Made by a program: the position numbers and the translations under genes
The notes under the pieces: model-generated
What the model was told of the DNA's origin: nothing
Seen by the model: only the letters and a program-made list of their open reading frames with translations
Database searches by the model: none
Source of the DNA: Pseudotabrizicola alkalilacus
GTDB taxonomy: Bacteria > Pseudomonadota > Alphaproteobacteria > Rhodobacterales > Rhodobacteraceae
DNA: 64,000 nt
Direction: 5' to 3'
Assembly: GCF_003443995.1 (NCBI RefSeq)
Contig: NZ_QWEY01000005.1
Location: 220,501-284,500 of the forward strand
Part shown: positions 56,863-64,000 of the stretch, one piece after another
How the letters are laid out: every line of letters starts with the position of its first letter
How positions within the stretch are numbered: position 1 is the first letter of the stretch

Positions 56863-57533
56863 GTGCGCCCGATTATGGCCGGGCCTTTGCCCTGTGGCGG
56901 GCTGCGGCACCGGCGTGGCGGGACTATACCCATCACGCCTTTGTCGAAGGACTGGGCCGGGGCGATCTGCCGCGCGCGCGGTTTTTGCACTATCTGCGGC
57001 AGGATTATGTGTTCCTGATCCACTTCGCGCGGGCCTGGGCGCTGGCGGCGGCCAAGGCCGATACGCTGGCGGAACTACAGGCGGCCTCGGCCACGGTGCA
57101 GGCGCTGGCGCATGTCGAGATGCCGCTGCATGTGCAGATCTGTGCTGACGCAGGGATTGATGCCGCGATGCTGGAGGCGACTGAGGAAGCGCCCGCCAAC
57201 CTCGCCTATACCCGCTATGTGCTGGAGGCGGGGTATTCGGGCGATTTCCTCGACCTGATGGCCGCACTTGCGCCCTGTGTGCTGGGTTACGGCGAAATCG
57301 GCGCGCGGCTGGCGGGCCGGGGCGGGGCCTATGCGGATTGGATCGCCACCTATGGCGGGGCCGAGTATCAGGCGCTGTGCCGCGATGTCGGCGCGTTGAT
57401 TGACGCAGCGCTTTTGCACCGGCTGGGGCCGGGTTGGGCTGGTTTGCCCCGCTTTGCCCGGTTGACGCAGCGCTTTGCCACCGCGACCCGGCTGGAGGTC
57501 GGGTTCTGGCAGATGGGGCTGGACGGCGCATGA
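56859..57533 (+). CDS. tenA: TenA-family aminopyrimidine aminohydrolase, TenA_C type
   Basis: Helical TenA/Thi-4 protein of 224 aa. The nucleophile Cys is C140 in LAPCVLGYGEI and the conserved N-terminal region has FLHYLRQDYVFL. TenA_C proteins hydrolyse aminopyrimidine to HMP in salvage. ATG 56859 overlaps the thiY stop. A second TenA lies two genes downstream. Confidence 0.87.
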   Translation: MSAPDYGRAFALWRAAAPAWRDYTHHAFVEGLGRGDLPRARFLHYLRQDYVFLIHFARAWALAAAKADTLAELQAASATVQALAHVEMPLHVQICADAGIDAAMLEATEEAPANLAYTRYVLEAGYSGDFLDLMAALAPCVLGYGEIGARLAGRGGAYADWIATYGGAEYQALCRDVGALIDAALLHRLGPGWAGLPRFARLTQRFATATRLEVGFWQMGLDGA

Positions 57534-58285
57534 CCGGGGTGCAGCTGCAGGGCGATCTGTGGATCGGGGGCGCGCCGCTGATCCGGGGTCTGGCGCTGGG
57601 CTTTGCGGCGGGCCGGTGGTCTTGCCTGCTCGGGCCGTCGGGTGTGGGCAAATCGACGATTGCGCGATTGATTGCCGGGTTGCCGGGGCCGTACCGGCTG
57701 GAGGGCGCCTTGGCGACGGCAGACGGTCAGTCGCTGGCCGGGCGGGTGGCGATGCTGGCGCAAGAGCCGCAGCTGCTGCCCTGGGCCGATCTGGTGCAGA
57801 ACGTGACCATCGGCGCGCGATTACGTGGCGTGCGGCCCGATATCGCCCGCGCCCGCGCGCTGCTGGGCGAGGTCGGGCTGGCGGGGATGGAGGCGCGCCA
57901 CCCCGCCGCGCTGTCGGGCGGGCAGCGGCAGCGGGTGGCGCTGGCGCGGGTGCTGATCGAGGAGTGCCCGGTGGTGGTGCTGGATGAGCCGTTTTCGGCG
58001 CTGGATACGGTGACGCGGCTGGCGATGCAGGATCTGGCGGCGCGGCTGCTTCGCGGGCGCACGGTGATATTGATCACCCATGACCCGCTGGAGGCGGTCC
58101 GGTTGGCAGATCAGGGCTGGCTGCTGGGGCGGGGCGGGGCGGAACCGCTGGACCTGCCCGCCAGCCCCACCCCCCGTGATTTTCGGGCGGCTGACACGCT
58201 GGCGGCGCAAGCGCGTCTGCTGGCGCGGTTGCACGATCAGAGTTTGAAAACCGACCGGAAGGAACCTTGTCATGCGCCCCACTGA
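57530..58285 (+). CDS. thiZ: ThiZ-like ABC transporter ATP-binding protein
   Basis: ATPase of the ThiXYZ pyrimidine importer; 251 aa. Walker A is GPSGVGKST, signature LSGGQRQRVALAR and Walker B VVLDEPFSALD. ATG 57530 overlaps the tenA stop; an earlier start would lie in the tenA gene. The following tenA2 overlaps its end by 14 bases. Confidence 0.9.
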   Translation: MTGVQLQGDLWIGGAPLIRGLALGFAAGRWSCLLGPSGVGKSTIARLIAGLPGPYRLEGALATADGQSLAGRVAMLAQEPQLLPWADLVQNVTIGARLRGVRPDIARARALLGEVGLAGMEARHPAALSGGQRQRVALARVLIEECPVVVLDEPFSALDTVTRLAMQDLAARLLRGRTVILITHDPLEAVRLADQGWLLGRGGAEPLDLPASPTPRDFRAADTLAAQARLLARLHDQSLKTDRKEPCHAPH

Positions 58286-58928
58286 CCACCTGACATCGCT
58301 GTGCGCGGCAGATTGGGCGGCTGCGACCCGCCATGCGTTTACCGACGCCTTGGCCGATGGCACGCTGCCCGAGCCGTTGATGCTGGGCTATCTGCGGCAG
58401 GATTATCTGTTTGTCGAAGATTTCACCCGCCTGCTGGGCGCGATGATTGCCCACGCCCCCAGTTTGGCCGATGCGGTGCCGGCGGGGCAGTTCATGGGGC
58501 TGATCTGCGGGGCAGAGAACACCTTTTTCCAGCGCGCGATTGCGGCTTTGGGCGGTGATCCCGCGCAACCTGCGCCGCCGCATCCAGTGACTGTGGCGTT
58601 TCAGGCGCTGATGCGCGAAGCGGCGGGCTCAGGGCGGTATGAGCAGATGCTGGCGGTTCTGGTGGTGGCAGAGGGCAGCTATCTGGACTGGGCCAGCCCG
58701 CACGCGGCCAAGTCCGCTTACCTGCCGTTCTGGTTTGGCGACTGGATCGACCTGCATGCCGGGCCGGGGTTCGAGGGGTTTGTGGCCTATCTGCGCGGCC
58801 AGCTGGATGCGGTCTGGACGGACCTGACCCCGGCTGAGCAACACGCGGTGGAAGAGCGCTTCACCACGGCGGTGCAGCTGGAGCGGGCGTTTTTCGATGC
58901 GGCACTGACCGGGTTTGACGCTGCATGA
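58272..58928 (+). CDS. TenA-family protein, TenA_E type
   Basis: Second TenA-like protein, 218 aa. It keeps GYLRQDYLFVEDFTRLLG but lacks the Cys nucleophile; E134 in VLVVAEGSYLDWA is in place, the pattern of TenA_E, whose members act on the formylaminopyrimidine or related compounds with a glutamate. It is about as divergent from the first TenA as the two subfamilies generally are. It lies between thiZ and thiX. Confidence 0.82.
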   Translation: MRPTDHLTSLCAADWAAATRHAFTDALADGTLPEPLMLGYLRQDYLFVEDFTRLLGAMIAHAPSLADAVPAGQFMGLICGAENTFFQRAIAALGGDPAQPAPPHPVTVAFQALMREAAGSGRYEQMLAVLVVAEGSYLDWASPHAAKSAYLPFWFGDWIDLHAGPGFEGFVAYLRGQLDAVWTDLTPAEQHAVEERFTTAVQLERAFFDAALTGFDAA

Positions 58929-59659
58929 GGCGGATCGGGGCCGGTCTTGCCGCGCCGCTGCTGGCGCTGGGGCTGTGGCAGGCGCTGGTGGTGCTGACGG
59001 CGCTGCCGCCGTTCATCCTGCCGGGGCCGGGGCGGGTGGCGAGCAGCCTGTGGGCGAATGCGCCGCTGCTCTGGGAACAGGCGCAGTTCACGGCGGTCAA
59101 TCTGCTGAGCGGGCTGGCGGCGGGCGTGGCGCTGGGGGTGGCGACCGCGCTCAATCTGGCGCTGTCGCCGGGCGCGCGGCTGCTGCTGCGCCCGATGCTG
59201 ATCTTTGCGCAGGCGGTGCCGGTGTTTGCGCTGGCCCCGGTGCTGACGCTGTGGCTGGGCTATGGCGCGGCGTCAAAGGTGGTGATCGTGATGCTGGTGG
59301 TCTATTTTCCGGTCACCTCGGCGTTTTTTGACGGGCTGATGCGGCTGCCGTCGCCGCTGGCCGATCTGGCGCAGCTGATGCGGGCCACGCCGCTGCGCCG
59401 TCTGCTCCTGTTGCAGGTGCCGCACGCCTTGCCCGCGCTGGGGTCTGGCCTGCGGCTGGCGGTGGTCTATGCGCCCTTTGCGGTGGTGATCGGCGAATGG
59501 GTCGGCTCATCCCGGGGCCTGGGCTATCTGATGCTGATGGCCAATGGCCGGGGGCAGACGGACCTGATGTTTGCCGCCTTGGTGGTGCTGGTCGCGCAGA
59601 GCCTGATCCTGTTTGCGCTGCTGGAGGCGATTGCCGCGCGGTGGGGGCGGGCGGTCTGA
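58925..59659 (+). CDS. thiX: ThiX-like ABC transporter permease
   Basis: Inner-membrane permease of the SsuC/TauC-type BPD_transp_1 family, 244 aa with about six segments. AVVIGEWVGSSRGLGYLM is the coupling loop. ATG 58925 overlaps the TenA_E stop. Last gene of the thiamine operon. Confidence 0.88.
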   Translation: MRRIGAGLAAPLLALGLWQALVVLTALPPFILPGPGRVASSLWANAPLLWEQAQFTAVNLLSGLAAGVALGVATALNLALSPGARLLLRPMLIFAQAVPVFALAPVLTLWLGYGAASKVVIVMLVVYFPVTSAFFDGLMRLPSPLADLAQLMRATPLRRLLLLQVPHALPALGSGLRLAVVYAPFAVVIGEWVGSSRGLGYLMLMANGRGQTDLMFAALVVLVAQSLILFALLEAIAARWGRAV

Positions 59660-59724
59660 GTGTTCTTGCCTCGGGCCTTGGCCGCTGCGGTCTGACTGCG
59701 CAGTAAAGCCGTCACTTCGTAAAA

Positions 59725-59753
59725 CTGTCACAAACCTGTTGTAAAACTGTAGC
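59725..59753 (+). promoter_or_regulatory. Pho box (three 11-bp-period repeats) before pstS
   Basis: CTGTCAC-aaac-CTGTTGT-aaaa-CTGTAGC at 59725-59753: three CTGT half-sites spaced 11 bases, the PhoB-binding pattern, 67 bases before the pstS ATG. It predicts induction of pst at low phosphate. Confidence 0.85.
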
Positions 59754-59820
59754 GGCGACTGATTAGCAGAACCCGTGGGGCCAGACAGGACGTGGCCCGA
59801 GAAATCCACTGGAGAGTGAC

Positions 59821-60876
59821 ATGAACCTCATGAAAATCACCGTGTCGGCACTGGCCGTTGCGGCTGTGTCGGCTTCCGCCGCTGCTGCCCGCGACAACGT
59901 TCAGGTTACCGGTTCGTCGACCGTGCTGCCCTATTCCACCATCGTTGCCGAAGCGTTCGGCGAAAACTTCAGCTTCCCGACCCCGGTTGTCGAAGGTGGC
60001 GGTTCGGGCGCTGGTCGTGCCAAGATGTGTGAAGGCGTGGGCCCGAGCACCGTGGACATCGCCAACTCGTCCTCGCGCATCACTCAGAAAGACCTTGACG
60101 CTTGTGCTGCCAACGGCGTCACCGAAGTCATGGAAGTCCGTTTTGGCTATGACGGGATCGTCTTTGCATCGGACGTGAACGGCCCGGAATTCGCCTTTGC
60201 CGCTGGCGACATCTACAACGCTGTGGCTGGTCAGGTCGTCAAGGATGGCGCTCTGGTTGCCAACACCTACACCCAGTGGGCTGACTTCAACCCGTCGATG
60301 CCCGCTCAGGACATTCTGGTCCTGTCGCCCGGCACCAAGCACGGCACCCGCGAAGTGTTCGACGAGCGCGTGATCATCGCTGGCTGCAAAGAAACCGGCG
60401 CGCACGCTCTGTTCGCGGCTGTTGCGGCCGGTGACGACGATACGGCCAAGAACCGCGCCGCCAACGGCGAATGCGCCAAGCTGCGCACCGATGGCCGCAA
60501 CGTGGACATCGACGGCGACTACACCGAGACCCTGCAGCGTCTGGAAAACGACAAGAACGCCATCGGCGTGTTCGGTCTGTCGTTCTATCAGAACAACACC
60601 GACAAGCTGCGCGTCGGCACCATGGGCGGCGTCGTTCCATCGACCGAGACCATTGCTTCGGGTGACTATCCGGTGTCGCGTCCGCTGTACTTCTACGTCA
60701 AGACCGCGCATCTGGACGTGATCCCCGGCCTGAAAGAATACGTCGAGTTCTTCGTGTCTGACGATATGGCTGGCCCTGATGGCCCGCTGGCCCAGTATGG
60801 TCTGGTGTCCGACCCGGAACTGGCTGCGACGCAGGCCATGGTTGCTGCACGCACCCCGATGGGTCCGCTGAACTGA
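59821..60876 (+). CDS. pstS: phosphate ABC transporter substrate-binding protein
   Basis: Periplasmic phosphate receptor, 351 aa, with a signal peptide (Ala-rich, cleaved near AAAR). VTGSSTVLPYSTIVAE and EGGGSGAGRAKM are phosphate-binding loops and VDIANSSSRI follows. It belongs to the long PstS form common in marine and Rhodobacterales bacteria. Preceded by a Pho box. Confidence 0.94.
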   Translation: MNLMKITVSALAVAAVSASAAAARDNVQVTGSSTVLPYSTIVAEAFGENFSFPTPVVEGGGSGAGRAKMCEGVGPSTVDIANSSSRITQKDLDACAANGVTEVMEVRFGYDGIVFASDVNGPEFAFAAGDIYNAVAGQVVKDGALVANTYTQWADFNPSMPAQDILVLSPGTKHGTREVFDERVIIAGCKETGAHALFAAVAAGDDDTAKNRAANGECAKLRTDGRNVDIDGDYTETLQRLENDKNAIGVFGLSFYQNNTDKLRVGTMGGVVPSTETIASGDYPVSRPLYFYVKTAHLDVIPGLKEYVEFFVSDDMAGPDGPLAQYGLVSDPELAATQAMVAARTPMGPLN

Positions 60877-60886
60877 TCTTTTCCCC

Positions 60887-60920
60887 GGGGGCGGCGTACA
60901 AACGCCGCCCCCACTCCTTT
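60887..60920 (+). terminator. intrinsic hairpin between pstS and pstC
   Basis: Stem GGGGGCGGCGT at 60887-60897 and its complement at 60902-60912 with loop ACAA, then ACTCCTTTTG. The modest T run suggests partial termination, which would make more PstS than membrane subunits. Confidence 0.75.
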
Positions 60921-60937
60921 TGCGTTCAGGATCGCAC

Positions 60938-62398
60938 ATGACCGTCGCACTTATTCTCACTGTCATTCTTGTTCTGGCAATTGCAGGCTATGTGGTCGCG
61001 CGACAGCGCGCCGTGGCCTCGGCTCAGGGCAATATCCGCGTGCTGCATTCGCTGCCGAATTACTACGGCTGGTATGGCGCGATCATGGCCGGGCTTCCGG
61101 CACTTCTTGTTCTGGCGATCTGGCTCATTGTGCAGCCCATGGTGATTGAACGGCAGGTTGTCGGCTTTTTCCCCTCGGACCGGGTTGAAAGCGATGCCGC
61201 CCGGACCCTGATCATGGCCGATGTGCGCCGCGTGGCTGCAGGACTTGATGTTGCGGTCGAGCGCGGTGCGCTGAGTGCCGATCAGGCCAGAGACATCCGT
61301 ACCGAATTCGGCTCTGTCCGCGACCGTCTGGCAACGGTTGGCGTGGCACTGGGGTCAGAGGTGACGCCGCAGGTTCTGCAGGCGGCGCAGCGCAGCCGAG
61401 AGCTGTCGGCCACTGGCGCGCTGTGGCGAACCGTGCTGACGCTTGCCGTGGCGCTGGCCGGATTTGCCTATGCGATAAAGGTCACCAACCGCGATTTCCG
61501 CGCCCGCAACCAGGTTGAGCGGGTGATGCTTGCCCTTCTGATGCTTGCCTCCACCATCGCGATCCTGACCACCATCGGCATTGTGATGTCGATGCTGACG
61601 GAAAGCATGCGGTTCTTTTCGATGTATCCGTGGCAAGACTTTTTCTTCAGCCTGACATGGTCGCCTTCATTCCAGGGCAACAGTGCCCTTGGCCTTGCGC
61701 CACTGCTGTGGGGCACGATCTATATCAGCTTTGTGTCGATGCTGGTGGCCGTCCCGATCGGGTTGTTCACGGCGATCTATCTGGCGGAATACGCAGGTTC
61801 GCGCGTGCGCGCTGTTGTCAAACCGCTGATCGAGGTGATCGCCGGTATCCCGACCGTGGTGTTCGGCCTGTTTGCGCTGGTCACGGTTGGCCCGTTCCTG
61901 CGCGACTGGCTTGCCCAACCGCTGGGTCTGGGCACTTCGGGCTCGTCGGTGATGACGGCGGGGATCGTGATCGGCATTCTGAACATTCCGTTCATCTCGT
62001 CGCTGGCCGATGACATCATCAACGCGGTGCCGCAATCCATGCGCGACGGCTCTTACGGGTTGGGCGCCACCAAATCGGAAACCGTGCGTCAGGTGATCCT
62101 GCCCGCGGCGCTGCCGGGGATTGTGGGCGCAGTTCTGCTGGCCGCCAGCCGCGCCATCGGCGAGACGATGATCGTGGTGATGGGCGCCGGTGCGGCCGCG
62201 CGGCTGAGCCTGAACCCGTTCGAGGCGATGACGACAATAACCGTGAAAATCGTCAGCCAGCTGACCGGCGACACCGAGTTCAACTCGCCCGAAACACTTG
62301 TGGCCTTTGCTCTGGGGATGACGCTGTTCGTGATCACCCTTGGGCTGAATATCTTTGCCCTCATCATTGTGCGCAAATACCGGGAGCAATACGAATGA
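60938..62398 (+). CDS. pstC: phosphate ABC transporter permease PstC
   Basis: Inner-membrane permease, 486 aa, with an extended N-terminal region (extra segments and a soluble stretch about 75-155) typical of Rhodobacterales. The conserved end has GETMIVVMGAGAAARL and IEVIAGIPTVVFGLFAL. ATG 60938 has an AGG about 8 bases upstream; an upstream TTG at 60920 would fall in the hairpin. Confidence 0.93.
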   Translation: MTVALILTVILVLAIAGYVVARQRAVASAQGNIRVLHSLPNYYGWYGAIMAGLPALLVLAIWLIVQPMVIERQVVGFFPSDRVESDAARTLIMADVRRVAAGLDVAVERGALSADQARDIRTEFGSVRDRLATVGVALGSEVTPQVLQAAQRSRELSATGALWRTVLTLAVALAGFAYAIKVTNRDFRARNQVERVMLALLMLASTIAILTTIGIVMSMLTESMRFFSMYPWQDFFFSLTWSPSFQGNSALGLAPLLWGTIYISFVSMLVAVPIGLFTAIYLAEYAGSRVRAVVKPLIEVIAGIPTVVFGLFALVTVGPFLRDWLAQPLGLGTSGSSVMTAGIVIGILNIPFISSLADDIINAVPQSMRDGSYGLGATKSETVRQVILPAALPGIVGAVLLAASRAIGETMIVVMGAGAAARLSLNPFEAMTTITVKIVSQLTGDTEFNSPETLVAFALGMTLFVITLGLNIFALIIVRKYREQYE

Positions 62399-63756
62399 CC
62401 GACGCAACCGTCTCTGGCCTGCCCGACGCCAGGTCTCCCGGCAAATCATCGCTGCTGACGCAGGACCCTTTGATGAAACGCCGCAATGCCGCTGAAGCCC
62501 GGTTCAAATACTTCGGGATCGCGGCGATTTCGGTCAGCCTGATCATGCTGGGTGTCATGCTGTGGACGATCTTTTCCGACGGTGTGTCGGCCTTTCGTCA
62601 GGCGAGTGTCGAACTTTCTGTCACACTGGACCCGGAGCGGCTTGACCCCGAGGGAGATCGCAGCGTCGAGTCGCTGAGCAAGGTCACCACCATCGGCTAT
62701 GGCAACCTGCTGTCATCGGCGTTGAATGATTACATGACCGAACGCAACATTTCGGTCGAAGGTGTGACCACGCGTCAGGTCGGCGAGTTCATTTCCCGCG
62801 ATGCACCGGCGCGGTTGCGCAATATGGTGCTGGCCGATCCCGACCTGCTTGGGCAGACCATCCGTTTTTCCGCCTTTGCCTCGGGCCGGATCGACGGCTA
62901 TATCAAGGGCCGCGTGACGATGGAAAGCGCCGCACTTGACAGCAACATCACACCAGAGCAGTTGCAGCTGGCCGACCGCCTGATCGAAGCCGGGGTGCTG
63001 AAAACCACCTTCAACTGGCGGTTCCTGACCAACCCGGATGCCTCTGACCAGCGGCCCGAATCTGCGGGGCTTGGGATTGCGATCATCGGCTCGCTTTACA
63101 TGATGTTTCTGGTGGCGATCATGGTGTTGCCGATTGGTGTGGCCGCCTCGATCTATCTGGAAGAATTTGCGCCCAAGAACCGCTGGACGGATGTGATCGA
63201 GGTCAATATCTCGAACCTCGCCGCCGTGCCGTCCATTGTCTACGGGATCCTGGGTCTGGCGATCTTCATCAACTTTGCCAAGCTGCCGGCCTCTGCCCCC
63301 ATCGTCGGCGCGCTGGTGCTGACACTGATGACCCTGCCCACGATCATCATCGCCACCCGCGCCTCGTTGCGCGCGGTGCCGCCGTCGATCCGCGATGCGG
63401 CGCTCGGGGTGGGGGCGTCAAAGATGCAGACCGTGTTCCACCATGTTCTGCCGTTGGCCGCCCCCGGCATTCTGACCGGCACCATCCTTGGTCTGGCCTC
63501 CGCTCTGGGCGAAACGGCGCCGCTGCTGCTGATCGGCATGGTGGCTTTCGTGGCGAACTATCCGGCCAGCCCGCTGGACGGCGGTTTCTTTGATCCGGCG
63601 ACCGCGCTGCCGGTGCAGGTGTATTCCTGGGCCTCGCGCGCTGACCCGGCGTTTATCGAACGCTCCTCGGGAGCAATTATTGTTCTGCTGGCCTTTCTTC
63701 TGGTCATGAACGTGATCGCCATCGTCCTGCGCCGTCGCTTTGAGCGGCGCTGGTAA
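62395..63756 (+). CDS. pstA: phosphate ABC transporter permease PstA
   Basis: Second permease, 453 aa, larger than the roughly 300 aa of E. coli PstA owing to an N-terminal extension (about 1-220 with a soluble region between the first two segments). Motifs include NLAAVPSIVYGILGL and GETAPLLLIGMVAFV. ATG 62395 overlaps the pstC stop (ATGA). Confidence 0.93.
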   Translation: MTDATVSGLPDARSPGKSSLLTQDPLMKRRNAAEARFKYFGIAAISVSLIMLGVMLWTIFSDGVSAFRQASVELSVTLDPERLDPEGDRSVESLSKVTTIGYGNLLSSALNDYMTERNISVEGVTTRQVGEFISRDAPARLRNMVLADPDLLGQTIRFSAFASGRIDGYIKGRVTMESAALDSNITPEQLQLADRLIEAGVLKTTFNWRFLTNPDASDQRPESAGLGIAIIGSLYMMFLVAIMVLPIGVAASIYLEEFAPKNRWTDVIEVNISNLAAVPSIVYGILGLAIFINFAKLPASAPIVGALVLTLMTLPTIIIATRASLRAVPPSIRDAALGVGASKMQTVFHHVLPLAAPGILTGTILGLASALGETAPLLLIGMVAFVANYPASPLDGGFFDPATALPVQVYSWASRADPAFIERSSGAIIVLLAFLLVMNVIAIVLRRRFERRW

Positions 63757-63783
63757 GAGCATGCGCAAAAAGGTCAGATCCAA

Positions 63784-64000
63784 ATGAACGACATGCGACT
63801 TTCGGAGAGTGACGTGAACGCCCAAAAAGCCAAGATCACGGCGCGGGGGGTGCAGGTGCATTATGGCACCACCCATGCGCTGAAGGATGTTGATGTCGAT
63901 ATCCTTGACAAGACGGTGACCGCGTTCATCGGTCCGTCGGGCTGCGGCAAATCCACCTTTCTGCGCTGTCTGAACCGGATGAACGACACCGTGGCCTCGG
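63784..64000 (+). CDS. pstB: phosphate ABC transporter ATP-binding protein (truncated by window end)
   Basis: First 72 codons of PstB. Walker A is GPSGCGKST, and [10 protein letters not shown] follows as in PstB of other bacteria. ATG 63784 starts with [15 protein letters not shown] 63793 is possible. The gene runs off the window. Confidence 0.9.
   Translation, partial: MNDMRLSESDVNAQKAKITARGVQVHYGTTHALKDVDVDILDKTVTAFIGPSGCGKSTFLRCLNRMNDTVAS

Overview
This window is a dense stretch of a high-G+C alphaproteobacterial chromosome, most likely Rhodobacteraceae (Rhodobacterales). The evidence is the protein families and the gene order: SoeABC-type sulfite dehydrogenase, a cheS/cheY1/cheA-type chemotaxis operon, E1-beta with its own lipoyl domain, PstC and PstA of the long type, and dispersed intergenic repeats containing AGTATTTG. 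I see no phage, IS element, CRISPR array, rRNA or tRNA. The genes are core or metabolic, packed into operons with many ATGA/TGATG overlaps.

Layout. 1-6145: end of a sulfonate/sulfite operon (TauE-like exporter, acetate kinase, soeABC). 6223-9729: a five-PAS hybrid histidine kinase. 9840-15725: BMP-type ABC importer plus a CodA-like deaminase. 15880-24944: chemotaxis cluster, with cheS-cheY-cheA-cheW-cheR-cheY-(cheT-like) on + facing cheD-cheB-mcp on -. 25218-27559: glutaryl-CoA dehydrogenase and a divergent LysR regulator. 27667-29207: mhqO/mhqD-like pair. 29229-29515: hemP with a tiny leader ORF and an upstream palindrome. 29713-30516: cysE. 30592-34536: pyruvate dehydrogenase pdhA-pdhB-(small atypical gene)-pdhC. 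34725-38654: ftsB, class I aldolase, pgk and two cyclophilins. 38869-40822: a Cys/Met-metabolism PLP enzyme and an SDR. 40913-49256: a long minus-strand run (dnaB, alr, mlaE/mlaF-like, membrane protein, radA, cvpA, purF). 49528-51354: pyrC-pyrE. 51477-59659: a TPP-riboswitch-controlled thiamine operon (thiD-O-S-G-E-F, thiY, two tenA paralogues, thiZ, thiX). 59725-64000: Pho-box-preceded pstS-C-A-B.

How the genes work together. The first operon handles sulfite and acetyl phosphate, the two products of sulfoacetaldehyde cleavage; the cleaving enzyme itself is not in view. The BMP transporter probably feeds a nucleobase to the CodA-like enzyme, whose metal and catalytic residues align with E. 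coli CodA at a constant offset except for one active-site Asp-to-Cys change. The thiamine operon builds the thiazole and imports and salvages the pyrimidine; thiC is not in this window.

The most interesting items are the 134-residue protein after the second cheY, which carries a CheZ-type DxxxQ motif and fits a CheT-like signal-termination role; the C-terminal tail it shares with the convergently encoded CheD; the lower-G+C gene wedged between pdhB and pdhC; the hemP locus; and two families of intergenic palindromic repeats. Assignments come from reading motifs and context; no database search was run.
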